Shown here: in pieces, positions 1 to 13,249 of the stretch
How positions within the stretch are numbered: position 1 is the stretch's first letter
Layout of the letters: each line of letters begins with the position of its first letter
Assembly: GCA_947652115.1 (NCBI GenBank)
Contig: OX393561.1
Coordinates: forward strand, 33,507,381 to 33,571,380
Direction: 5' to 3'
Length of the DNA stretch: 64,000 bases
From: Blastomussa wellsi
Taxonomy: Eukaryota > Cnidaria > Anthozoa > Scleractinia > Plerogyridae
Notes under the pieces: model-generated
Seen by the model: the letters and a program-made list of their open reading frames with translations, nothing else
What the model was told of the DNA's origin: nothing
The model's database searches: none
Program-made: the position numbers and the translations under genes

Positions 1-62
1 TTGAACTGGTGCAAAGGTGTATTTTAGGGAAAAAAATATTTTGGGGTTAGGTGCACTTTAAA
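1..62. repeat. Partial copy of a long palindromic MITE
   Basis: The first 62 bases match the right-hand end of the roughly 445-bp palindromic repeats at 39402-39847 and 46985-47426: a stretch about a gene-like 'aactggtgcaaagg' run, then a T/A-rich block, ending in GTGCACTTTAA. Only this end of the copy lies in the window. It is probably a non-autonomous DNA transposon. Confidence 0.7.
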
Positions 63-139
63 ATGTGCACAGAAAATGTTGATGGATGGAACGCTGAAAA
101 TCTAAATTACCAAAACACATGGTACACATAATTACCAAC

Positions 140-3100
140 CTCTTCTCCATCTTTGTTGTCTTTGGGGAAAAATTTAATGGTAGGGAAGCCACTTACACCA
201 TACCTGAATAAATAAAACAAAATTATAGCTACAGCAAGAGTTTACAACAAAAGACTTACAGAAAGCATACTTATTACAGAGCTGGAAAAAACTTGAATTT
301 TAGCTTGCCCTTCAGAGAAACAGCTCTAAATTATTTTGCTTGCCCATGAGGGCAGTCACATGATAAAGTGATTTATTTATTTTATTATTTATGATACTTT
401 GGGCATACCAATTGGCTGGACCCTTGCATATAATATAGGAAACCTTTATTTAAACACAAATTAGTACCTATTTAAAGCTAGCATTTACATGTAAACATCA
501 TTCTTGCCAGGCAGGAGAGAATGAAAAATTACTTGCTCGGCAGGAAAATCTAGTTCTCCTTTGTTACCAAATGATAATTTTTATTTTCAGGCAGTGTGGT
601 TACAGTCGTACCCTCTGTAAACAGAAACCCTAAGGGCTAAAAATAGACTGCAAGCAGTCTCTATTTTGCTCCAAAATCCAAAAAGCGAAAATTTGCAAGC
701 GCTCTTTTCGAGCGGCAAGCTGCAAAGCTGTGAGCCGCAAGGGCTAAAATAGATACTGCAATGGCTTCATACAGCATTTCTGATGCTCTTTGACAGCTCA
801 CATCAATGTCACCTTGACACTGACGTCCACTTTCGAACATGATTGACCGGTCTCAAATTGTTCCAGGAATCAGTCAAAACGGCAAACAAAGCTTGGAATA
901 TGTGAATGTGAGGAGCGGTTCCAACAGGCAAAGAAAAAATATTACGATCAGTCTTCTGTGTCGGATTTTTGTCGTTCGTGTAACTGTTCGTTCAAGACAG
1001 TTTATGAACACTTCACCTCAAAAAACACCACTGGTGAGCAGTCCGAAAGGGCGAAGACGTCGTACATTAGCACAGAAAACATTTTTAATGTCACTTGCCG
1101 AAGAAAAGAATAAAGGCCTTCTCTAAATTCCTTGTAAAGGTGGTCGTTTCTGTTCTGTCAGACCACTTTTATGACAGCATACCATCAAGACTGATTAAAA
1201 ACATTCTGAAGCGGAAAGCCAGCATGCTGTAAACATGCTATTTAAAATCGAACAAGCCGGGAAGCAATAACTAAAGATGTTAACCGGGAATTCAAGTGGT
1301 TCTACCATAGTTCCAAGTCCTCACTTGCGACCGAAATCCTAGGAGGAATAGTTAATTATTCACTGCTGAATGAAATAACCACGGCTGGAGCGACAGCATC
1401 GATAGTACATTTTGTAACAGAATTGCTTCAGTAATCCTGGCTTTTGCCAAAACCTGTTGGTAAAACAGCAAAAACATCTTTGTTTTCAATAAGAGCGAGA
1501 ACAGCTTGTTCCTGTTCCTTCTAACTTCACTCCTCTCAAATTCTCCTCGCATTCTTGTTTTAAAACAGCAGTCATTGTGATGTTTACTGAAATTTAGCAC
1601 AAGCTGCATGTCTCAGCATGGGCTTCCGATGACATGATTGACATGTTGATGACATATGCATCATCGCTTTACAGACTGACCAATCAAAACACTCCATCAC
1701 CAGTAAGCCAGGCATCAGAAATGCTGTGTGAACCAGTTGCAGTCTCTATTTTCACTCCTTCTGGCACCCATGCAACTCTTGGCTCGCAGATTTGCCCCTC
1801 AAAAATAGTGCTTGCAAATTTTCGCTTTCGTTACGGATTTTGGAGAAAAATAGAGACTGCTCGCAGTCTAGACTAGCAAGAAGCTCTTAGAGCTTATAAG
1901 CTTATAATCCAATCCAAGGGAATTGAGACGCAGTTGGAGTTAGCGGGGTAGTTTGAGTTACCAGGGTTCTACTATACTTGAACTTGGTTCTGCACATCAG
2001 ACATTGCGTGACTCCAAGTTTCACCAGGTAGTAGATCGACTACGAGCAGTCCCTTTTTTCTTAGTTCGTCGAGTGTGGAGCAAAAAAAATGTCCGCGCAA
2101 AACCCATGCTTCAAGCTCTGACAGGATACCGTTCACTTCGAATCAGATGAATGTAGCGAAACAGACATTCGCTTGAATCTTTCCACCTCTATCTGGGAAC
2201 ATTGATACAAAGATACTAGATACAAAGCCAGATCACAGAAACCTCATAAGCTCAGCTGCGTTTATCTTTGTTGAACATACACGGCTTGAGGCGGCAGACA
2301 TGGCTTTTCTCGCAAGTGAAACCAAGTTCTACCACCATATCGACCAAATTGCCCATGGTCATTTTCAACCGACTCCCGCTCATTATAGAATTTCAAACAA
2401 ATTCTCAGTTGAAACACTCAGCCTACGATTGAAGTCTCCGTAAAAAAACTTTAAAATTACATCTGCAAACTGTACAAAAGTCGTTGAAAGGCCGGCCTTC
2501 CCTTCATTTGTTCTTGGGAGTTTCGCTGATCGAAGACATCTTTTTGTCACGTTTTCTTGTGACAAAAACTGCTTTCATCTTTTAAACTCCCGGGGTGACG
2601 ATGACAAGGAAAATTGAAAATAGGATGTCAAGATAAGGATTAAATCATTGGGCGTGGTTAATCAAATTTGAAATTAACACCAAAAAATCACTCGGCCGTG
2701 AATGGTCAAACACTGTGGCTTTAGGCGGCAGTCCCTTTTTTCGTGCCTCGCCGCGTGGGCACGTCTCCCAAGTTTCATGCGGTCATTTTTTCGCTTTGCG
2801 CTCAATGGACTAAGGAAAAAGGGACTGCTTGTAGTCTAACCGGGTAAACACCAATTATCTGACTAATAGGCTTGTGATTTCCAGGCAAGTCATCATTGAA
2901 CACTTTGCAGGCAATTCCCGTTGAACAAACAACTTGAAATGTTTTGCCATTTTGATTGAACTTGCGACATAGCTCTACAATTACAGTCAATTTTCCCGTT
3001 CTGGCCTCACCATACATGTAAATTAATTGTGCCCTTCATTGGCAGCTTTAATGCACTATTCTTGCTCTGCTGAAAGTTTATTTTCCTCCGACATTGGAAA

Positions 3101-3936
3101 TGTTTAGACAGATTTTAGTCAGCCACGCCGTGCACTGGGGGATGGTGCAAAGCTTAGTTTTGTCGCTTGCTTGCGTAATCTGACCATTGGTTTTGATTAA
3201 TTTGAATTTGATATCGGCATTACGATTGACTGTTTTAGCCGACAACCTCTTACAATGGCGATTTCGCAGCGAACTTGAAAGTTCGTGCCGGCTTTTCAGT
3301 ACATTAGAACTGAGCGATTGGGACGATTTTTGGCCCGAGGCTGAATGGTGAGCGACACGTGGAACTGGGAGAAAACTGGACAAATTCAGGAGGTTGTCGG
3401 TCTCGGTGGGCCATCGAAGTTGCTTGCCTTGTCTTTTTTTCTTACTATTGCAGGAGGCGGCAACAACTATTGAAGAATTAACTACCTTAAAACCTCATCA
3501 TACCACAAAATACCACGCAAATGACAAAATGTAAGTGAACTTCATTTATCTGGCTTACAGTAGATCACAGTTTGGGATCCAAAGATGCAAAATCCTGTAT
3601 TTTATGAAGCATTTCTTGCGATCAGTTGAATCAATCCGAGGTCAGCCATAACGGATTGCAGAAAATGTACGAGATCAAATAGTGTATCATGACGTCAGGC
3701 GGCCTCAAACACAGAGGATGGTCTACCTGTGGTTGAAAGATGTCCCTGACTTGACAGCAAGAATACTTCACTGGAGCTCGCGCCAAAGCAAGCACTCAAA
3801 TAACACGAAGACAGATTATATTTCTTACCAAATAAAGAGCTGGGCTGGGTTGTTCAAAGCTAGGTTAAGATAACCCAGGGTTAGTGCGAAATTTGAATTC
3901 AGATTTGAAAGCTTAACCCTTTACTCCCCAAGAGTG

Positions 3937-3975
<39 letters not shown>

Positions 3976-4050
3976 TTCGTCAAAGGGAGACCCCTTGGGG
4001 CTTAAAGGGTTAAAAAACAATCTCCCTTAACCCTTTACTCCCCAAGAGTG

Positions 4051-4097
<47 letters not shown>

Positions 4098-7000
4098 AGG
4101 GAGACCCCTTGGGGCTTAAAGGGTTAAAAAGGAAATTCAGTCTAATTCTTTTTGTCTACAATTTAATGAATTGATGCTCTTAAAATGAAAGTGAAAATTA
4201 TCGGAGAATATGCTTTTGAACAGAAGAAAAAGAAACCCAGATTAAAATTTAAACCCGGGTTAGCGCTAATCGGCCTTCGAACAACTGGGCCCTGGATATT
4301 GGGATTCCATCAGTAAATGAATTTTAATTACCGTTTCTTGGGGAAAATCCACACACCACTTTCGGATGCCCAATTTTGTCTCATTGTTCCACATAACAAA
4401 TTTTAAACATGAAAATTCTTGTTGTGCGATTTTTAATGAAGGTCCTTTCTCCAAAAATAATAAGCGGATCGAACCTAAAAACATCCTATTTGAAAGATAT
4501 TTTGAAGCATAGTACAGATGTTTTAGCTGCTTCCTGTCTGTTTACAAAATTTGCCACGAAAATCCCAGTGGAAGTTTTTGCATATTTAATCACGATATTG
4601 CCGTGGAAATATTTAACTAGCACGTCTGTGGTGAAACTCCAGCACACATGTCTTTCAAGCTTACTTCGAAAAGTGTGCGAATTATTTTCCTTGGTACAAG
4701 GGTTGCAACAATGGACAGCGATCGATACAATATGTTCGGAATTAGATATTTTTCACAGGAGCCAACATTGAGATTGTGGTCTGTCCCCTTTGAATTCTAG
4801 TGTTGAAGTTGCTATTAGGAGCTTGGGGCATTCTTCCTATTGTTTGTTCTATTGCTCTCATGAAGAGTAGTAAGCCACTCATGTTAGACCTTGTGAGATC
4901 TTTTACCCAAACCCGTGAAAGGTGTCCATTTTAAGAGGCCTACAAACTTACCTTGATCCTAAATCTTTCTCTTGATCAGCATCTACTTTGGCCACAACAC
5001 ACTAAAAAAGCAATATTATTTTATTTCATTCAAAAACATACATACTCTGTGGTACTTGAACACTCGCTTCTAGGTTTGTTCTCAGCATAGAGAAAGGGTG
5101 ACAGCGTGGCATGGTGAGACCCTGGGGGTACTCCCATAAATGGGCTATTTAGGTATGTGCTGCAGGATAGGGTATGGTTTTTCGAGGGTCTTGATCCTCA
5201 ACAGTGCATCATTTTTGCCCCTTTTGGCATTGTTCCGGGTCTGATCCTTAGAGAGGATATCAAAATTGTATTGTCTAAAATTGCAGTACATAAACGGCAA
5301 GTGAAACAGTCTATTTAAACTGAACAATCTGTTAAGAGTATTAAAGTGCCTATGAAGTAAAAGATATCTTAAGCCTATTGGAAAGCCTTTACAAAATGAG
5401 GAAGAATGGTGTTTTTCTTTTTTTAATATCTCGTTTCATTCCAGAGATATTCACGTTTTTGTATTATGCAAATGAGATCACCGATAACATCATCAGTGGT
5501 TCCAGTAAGGGGTCAAAACACAAAGCAAAGAATATCTTTGCAATGCAAATAGCAATGCAGTTGAAACTTGGCAAGATTATTGTACCCTAAGAAATACACC
5601 ACTTGGTGCTTATTTTGATGTTGCTATGGTAATGCTTTTGGTTCCAGTCTCTTTTCTCTCTTAATGCGTTATTGCTGTTCGTGGCTTTAAAAGAAGAGGT
5701 ACATGAACCTATTAAAACATGTACAATGTCCACATTGCACTAGGTCTCCTCATTATCATTTTGGAAGTGGACAATGTTTGGCAGACATAAAAAACAGTAA
5801 TTGTCAGTGCCGCATAAAAGAGATCTCTATCCAAACGTGTTGCCATAGCAACATCAAAATTGTCACCATGTGGTGTGTGTCTTAGGGTACAATACTCATG
5901 CCAAGTTTCAACTGCATTGCTATATTATTTGTAAAGATATTCTTCACTTTGTGTTTTGACCCCATACTGGAACCACTAATGACATCATCAGTTATCTGAT
6001 TTGCATAACACAAAAATGGGAATATCTCAGTCTGTAACAAAACAAGATATTCAAAAAAGAAAAACACCATTCTTCCCCATTTTTGAAGGGCTTCCAAATA
6101 AGCTCAAGATATTTTTTACTTCATAGGCACTTTGACGTTACAGGAACGAAATAAGGTTGACCCATTCATACGTTTCTTACAGTAGTTTTTGTTTTTTATC
6201 ATTGAATAGGGTGTCATTTTTCAAGTTTGGGCCATAAATAGCAGGGCTGTCACTAATTTTTCAAGTAGGCAGGGAAAGTAAAAATGTAGCCGGGGGATTT
6301 TGTCGTTTGATGTATTTTTCACTTTACAGTGTTTGGGTTTTGTTTCAAAGTAGCTGGCGCTCAAACTCATATAGAAGCCGGGCTAGGGGAATTCCCTGGC
6401 CCCCGGCCCATAGTGACAGCCCTGAAAATTAATAGGGTATCAAATTCTGTTTTCTTTATCCTTGAATAGGGTCAGGGTTTAAGAATCTTTGCAGCACAAC
6501 CCTATCCATCCCAGGGTGGGACATGTGGAGGGCATGTGTTACCCAAACTGACATGTATATAGTTTGAAACGACCCCTGCTATTAAGCTTTCCTCCCTCTT
6601 CAAAAGGTCTTAAAAGCGGTTTCTTCTATTACTTGCCATCTTTTGGACTGGATTGCCAAATTTTTCAACTTCTCAAATAATTGTGCATAGTTGATTGAAA
6701 ATTGAATGTACCTACACATCAACCATTTGAAGAAAGAGAACACAACCGACTATGTACAGAATTCTCATGTTGTTGCTATGAACTTACATTGGGTTCACTC
6801 TTGAAAGCCTCTCCCACTTTTTCATAAGTAGGAGCAAGATTTTTACAGTGGCCACACCCTAAAGAGAAAATACCAGTTATGTTTTAACACTTTTGTTAAT
6901 AACCACAGTAGTACATGATAATAAAATGGCAGCACTCTGAGGGATTCCTGATTAGCCACACCATTGGTTTTGTTTACATGCTATTGTTTCAGTATTATAT

Positions 7001-10000
7001 TTTATGTGAAGCATGTTGACAGCGTACACGAAAGTTTGCGTCCAATACCCCGGGGCTAGTGGATTAATTAACTCATCACACTTCTGATAGTGGAAATGAT
7101 CACCGGGCTAGTACTTCCTGGCTTCAGCTGGCCCGAAGGGCAAGTTAGAAAATTCAACTCCTTTGTACCCTGGTTGAAGAGATCACTGAGAAGTCATCAT
7201 CAGAGTCATTTGAAGAGTTGTTTGTCAGTCAATTGATAATTTGTTATTTATTTATGAGCCTAGTCAGAAAGAATCCTAGTTGGTAAAATAATCAATGACA
7301 GCTTTTTTGTGCCTATACCCTTGAGAGCAAAATTGTGAAATTGAAATTTAACAGCTCAAAACATAAGAGGCAACGTCTCCTTACACGGGGCATAGAACTC
7401 TACCAAAACATCTTTTGTCTTGTCCAAGACCACAGAGTTAAAGTTTGAAGAATCCAGATCTACAACAGCTGCCTTGAAGATAGCTTTGTTGGCTCTGACA
7501 CCTGGAAAAATGGAAACAATATTCTACATCAGCATAACAGTAACAAAAAAGAAACTGGTATTAATTGCATTCATAGAACGCAGTCCTAATCTAGTCTTGA
7601 GCGAGATTTTATGGGTTGGCTCACCTTGGTACAAAGTTGCAACACCGATTTGGCCGCCCCGTAGCAGGGGCGAAAAAACGAAATAAGTCATCGTCAAACC
7701 ATGTGCTGTGCTGTGTGTTTTCAGAAATTAAACTCAGAGTGGTGTAGTTCCAAAATTGGCCACAATTTGTGGTCAGAAATCTAACAAATGTATGCAGAAG
7801 TGTGCCTGTGATATCATCAAAGCTCAGAGCAACCTCCTCCGAAGGATCCATTACTACTGGTAAAGATGATTGAAGCTTCTTATCACAACACCAGTAGCCT
7901 GCCTGCTGCTGGTGTGTTTCCTAGGAAACAGATGCTGCAATTTGCCCAAGCAACAAACTCAGCTGCTTTTCATTGGAGATTCAACTTCTGTCCGCATACA
8001 GAGTTGTGATGCTCTACTGTTCAAATCAGCCTTAAGAACCTTGTAGCGAAGATTGTACAATTCCTGGTGCAAATATATAAAACAGAAGATTTCGATCGGT
8101 GCTGTGACAGTCTTTGTAATCATGAATTTTATGTTTGCATTTTAGCTTGGATGTGCATTTGCTGTGTTAATTTGTTTGCATTTGTTCGGCAACAAAAATG
8201 ACATTTGTCATTTGTGGTTATTTGGCTTCTGCTACTACTTGCCGATTTTTTGATGTTTTGGCTGACAATTAATCAGCACAGCACACCAACCATTAGGCCA
8301 CTGCGCCTCCAAAAAAAATCAAGGGTTTGATAAATTGGAATTCCACTACAGAGAGGGTTTTTTAATAATTATGATGATGAATCAAGTCTGTGAATATGAA
8401 GACCAGGCTTTTTGCAAGGACTTAACAAGCAGGCAACCAAAAAATAATTATTTGCCATATTGAAGGTCCAAGACTGCATCCTCCTCAGAAGGTCTGACAA
8501 CTTTCCAGAGAAAATTTAAACAAAGAATTGTAAATCTGCTATAAACTGGGTACCCATAGAAAACCTGGACACCCAGCTGGGTAAAAGGCTGACACCAACA
8601 AAGACGAATTTGAGGTCTCACTTAAACAGTGAGAACAGGCTTCAGGGTGGGTTGGGGATGGTCAGGGATGGTGCAGCCTGTTGACAAAGGGTTCAAGCCA
8701 TTCGGCTCCCTTGTAATTTATGCTGTCAATAATCTTTCAGCAAATGTCATTAACTACTCTGCAGGCTTTTTTCCAGATGGACGTCCAGGCCTCCTGTGGA
8801 CAGCCACTTTTGAAAGAAAATTGTTTTATTTTCCATATGTTGCTTTATAAATTGTTCATTTTAGCAGGCCCCATAGTGCATTTTGGAAGGCCACTTTTCA
8901 AATCCTGACTTAATGTCACTGTTCCTTAATAAAAGAGACCGACTGCGGTGCAATATTTATTTAACGTGTAGGCTACTAAATAGAGGCAAAGAACGACTCA
9001 AGTTGGCGATAATGGGGGAGCACTGCCTTGCGTAAGGTTAGCCTGTGCTACTTCCGGCTATTGCGTGACAAAACGAAACCTCACTTAATTATCTCCCCAA
9101 CATTACGAGCTGAATGCAAAACAGTACGTGCTGGATCGAACAAGAGTATCGGTTAGCAGGCGATATTCAAAGGCAACGAGGTCAACAAGCTTGGGGGAAG
9201 TCGCTGCGCAGACTTAACCAAAACACGGAGGAGTGACCCTTGTTTAATGCATTCAAATAATAAGACCAACCTGTCTCCAAAGGGAGGGAGGGAGGGAAAA
9301 AATTTACGATAGTTTACAACAAGTACTAACTCTGCTGTACAACAGAACACTAAAGTGAACTCTGAACAGTTTGTTTGTGCTTTTATAGCTAGAGAAACAT
9401 CTACAAAATAGCCAGTAGAAAGAGCTGTACTACGGACCAGCTTATCATTACACGTGTAAAAACATTACAGTGAATAGTGCTTTAATACTTTTGGCCAATG
9501 CCGTGAATCGTTATAATATGCTAAAGACAACAAAGTCGTAATGTTTAAACCCAATATACAATGAGTCTCGGAGTTTGACGACCTTTGGAGCTTGACTACA
9601 CAATAATTTTATTGATAGCTTTGCCGGCATAAAAGGCCTAAAGATACGGGCGTCACGTGCCATTAACCATATTTTACTGGCGTGACAGTAAATGGCATTA
9701 GAAGTAGGGTATGGTGCTTCTGAAACACATATATATACCTTTTGATGTCCAAGGAGAAGTAGTGCAGATACCAGCGTTTCACATGTACGTGCACACAGGT
9801 TCCTACTAGCCCCCCACCCCCTCCGCAAGACTGATTAATTAATTGGTATTAATTAATTAAACAACCATTAACGTTTACACATTAGTGCCTTATAGCCTTA
9901 GTTCCTTAATTCCTTAGTGGGCTAGAAGAGGACAGCCCACAACACATCATCCCAACAGTGCACTCTACACTAAAAACTAATGAAAAACATTCAAATTAAA

Positions 10001-13000
10001 AAAAGAACAGAAAGGTTATGGAAAAGAGTAAATATTTCAGTAAAAATTGTAGCTGCACATGTCATGAGAATTGCAAGCTGAATTGACACGGGCTATAATA
10101 AAATTAATTCACAGCAGGATACAACAGCTTGAAATTTGAAATAATACATCGCTTTTTATCCAGTTTGTTCGCTTTGGTTAAAATTGCAGAGTACAATTTT
10201 TATTATTTTGTCCAGCCAGAAATGAGGTGTGACCGAGCAAAAACTTACTTATTTTGGTCAAAGCAGGTTGGGAAAATGTACAAACGTCAATCAAACCTGT
10301 CAACCTCCTGGATCTGACCAATAAGAGCTTGCACTAGAATTTAGTGCAGAGCACGCTGGCACAAAACCTTTGTCTGCAGGCTCTGATACCCAACTCACCC
10401 CACCCACCCCCATCTAGCCAGAGCCTGTTCACAGGCAAGGCACCACTCATCTGTGGGCTAGTCTCTTCAAAAAGGGGTACTAAGTACACGCAACCAAAAA
10501 ACAACTGTTCACAATCATTGGGAAAGGCGTGGGCTTCAAACAACAACAAAAAAGAGCCTTGTTCTGAAGTAATTTTTAACAACATCTGTAGTAGTCTGAG
10601 TGGCTATCATATTTTCAGTCACAAAATTTATAAATGGAGTTTTATACACTGTAGCTGTTTTTTGAGTTTAAAAATGACCATTCGCCACCATGGTTTGATC
10701 GTATTGAATTAGAAACGAACTTAGTATTCGAATAAAAAAGGTCGTTCCCAGCCGTTATTCGATAAATTGCATATTTATGTTTAAGTCCGTTTCGCTATCC
10801 ACATTCCACGCAGTGGAATCAGTAAATTTACTTACGGTTGAACTCTGTTTCGTCTTCAACATTTCAGGCTGTCATTCACCAATATTTATTCTCCTTTTAG
10901 TGACTGAAGTGAATGAAGTTTCATTTTTTTTTTTTCGCCAAAAACTATAATAACTTGCGACTGTGAAACAATGATGACCACTAAAAGAGATGTTCTCAAA
11001 AATTTAGGATCGAAAGTAACCAATCCAAAAACTGTCAGTTTCCTGAGAGGTCTGCAACCCCTTCAATGATGCCTCATTGCAATTGGACCCCTCTGATAAA
11101 AAAACTCTGATTCTTTGTTCTGAACATGTCTTGTGGTTGGCTGAAAAACGTTGGGTGACCCTGGTAGAATTCATTGCACTGTAAATGCGAGATTCACTGA
11201 TCCAAAGTGACACGAAACCAGACAAAACCGTTGATGTTTCAAAAGTAAAACTACATGCTAAATTTGTCACACTTCAAGGATGACAGGATTTTCAATAAGG
11301 GCCGGCAGCCGGCAAAATTTGCCTCAAATAAGAAGAATAACACGAAACATTTTTCTACAAAACACGATGCTTGGATTGGCCAACATTTATTTGATACTAC
11401 TGTAATCAATTTATTAATTTCAGGGTCCAAAATAGCAACCAATACGGTAGCCAATGCGACTAAAATTGCATCCCTGGCGACTGGCAACAAAAAGTCCAGG
11501 TTTTCTTCTTTGTGTTGACGATGCATAATGGCCCTTTTCTCAAACATTGTGTCCCTCCAGAAAATTGTATTGAAAGATATTTGCTTCTTAAGCATTAACT
11601 ATATGAAGAGAAGTCATTTCATGCTTTTGTATTGCTTCGAAAGTTTCTATCGCATCGTAAAATTTGGAAGTTTGAAATTGCCCTATAATGCTTTGCAAAC
11701 CTTATAATACATCATGTATGCCTATGTGTCTCTTGTAATACAATTTGACAACTAAAACCTGGGGTACCCTAGTTTAACGAGTCATGCATTGACAACTTGA
11801 GAAACATATGAACGTGAACATGCTAAATACTTTTATAATTATAAATGTATTTGCCTCAGAATGCAAAATGCATTTTAAGAGATCAAAATTTCCCAGGAGC
11901 ACGCTCCCATACACCCCCACCCCAAGGTCATGCCTTCGGCTCGAGTTGGCCCTTCACTGTGTACTACTGAAGTTTTGCCGCCTACTCCGATTGCTATTGA
12001 AAACCCTGGGATGGATGCAAATAGCAGTATCAAATTTATTTAACAATTACCAGATTTGTCTTCAATAAATGACACTAGATCCTTGATGTCCCTTCCACCT
12101 GAATAGCTTTAACAAATTTATACAAAAAAATTATCAGTAGAAGAGACAATGTCGTTACAAAATATGATCAGGATTTGATCATTTACAGGGCTCAAGAGTA
12201 ATGGTGACCAGCTAGACCAAGTCTAGTAAAAATTTGGGTTTGAACAGTAGATTATTGTGTTTACTAGCCCTTTTGGCTTGCATATTTTGCAAAAAAGGAA
12301 ACCATGAAAATCTGGAAAATAGGCCATAATACTCTTTGTTTGTCCCCAATATTTTGCATAAGCCTTGTTTTTGTTTTCTCTTGGGACCATTGTAAGTCCC
12401 ATGAGAAACTGGAAACAATGCTTATGCAAAATTTTGGGGACAAACAAAGAGTATTATGGTATTTTACGAAGTGGCCTACATGTATATTTGTTATTATGAC
12501 AGAGGACAAAATTACTGAATGTTGATTGGCTGAGACAGAGGGCATTTTTCATTAATTTTGGTAATTGCCCAGGCAAAATTACTTGATCCTGATTGGGCGA
12601 GCGTGAAATTTCTTGTTTCCAGTTGGCAGAGTGTGCTGCACTGAGTTGGCTTCATGACGGCGGGATTTTGAACGTCGATTTTGCGTCGCCTCGGAATTTG
12701 CTTCAGTTTCCCGATTTATTTGGTGTAAAAAGAATGGAATCTTTGTGGTAGCTTAAAACTAAATGGATAAATGGCGATGGCAGCTAACTGACTTCTTCCC
12801 GCTTCTTCGTTTCGCTTTCACATGCAACCGAAGTAAAGTGGTCAACTTAAACAAGCGAAATTATCTCTACTAGTTTGCTTGGACTTGCTATCGATGTCTA
12901 AGGATTAACATGTCAAGCAGTTCGCAGCAGCAATCTTCAAAGCTTACAAACAGGTGAATAAAATTTCGCTTTTCATTGCTCATTGCATGTACACGTATAA

Positions 13001-13218
13001 CTTATTTGTTTTCACAACTTACATTAAGATTTCAGCTTACATAACTGTCGTCTTTATAGTATTTTGAACATTTTTTGATCATGTTGTTTTTACGTGCGAT
13101 GTTAGTAAGCTATGTTTTCGTTCCGCTCGCTAGATTAGCTACGCACCATGAAGGTTTCCAGAAAATTGTGCCCTCTATGTCATAAACAAGTATTCACATG
13201 TTTCCTTGTAAAATTAAT

Positions 13219-13249
<31 letters not shown>

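Larger units (their letters stand above)
204..4951. other. PDI intron 7, repeat-filled
   Basis: Stretch between PDI exons 8 and 7. It holds the TIR element 645-1871, MITE pieces at 2037-2110 and 2727-2838, a decayed helicase fragment at about 2839-3060 and two TTAA-flanked MITEs at 3913-4127. Unassigned open frames at 3078-3383 and 4409-4771 show no family motif I can name. I see no further host exon. Confidence 0.6.

Noticed and set aside
5378..6097. Similar proteins on both strands at 5378-5590 and 5882-6097
   Set aside because: They are the two inverted arms of one non-autonomous element, not a gene pair.
12212..12545. Several overlapping open frames on both strands
   Set aside because: They come from the palindromic MITE at 12311-12465 and show no protein family features.
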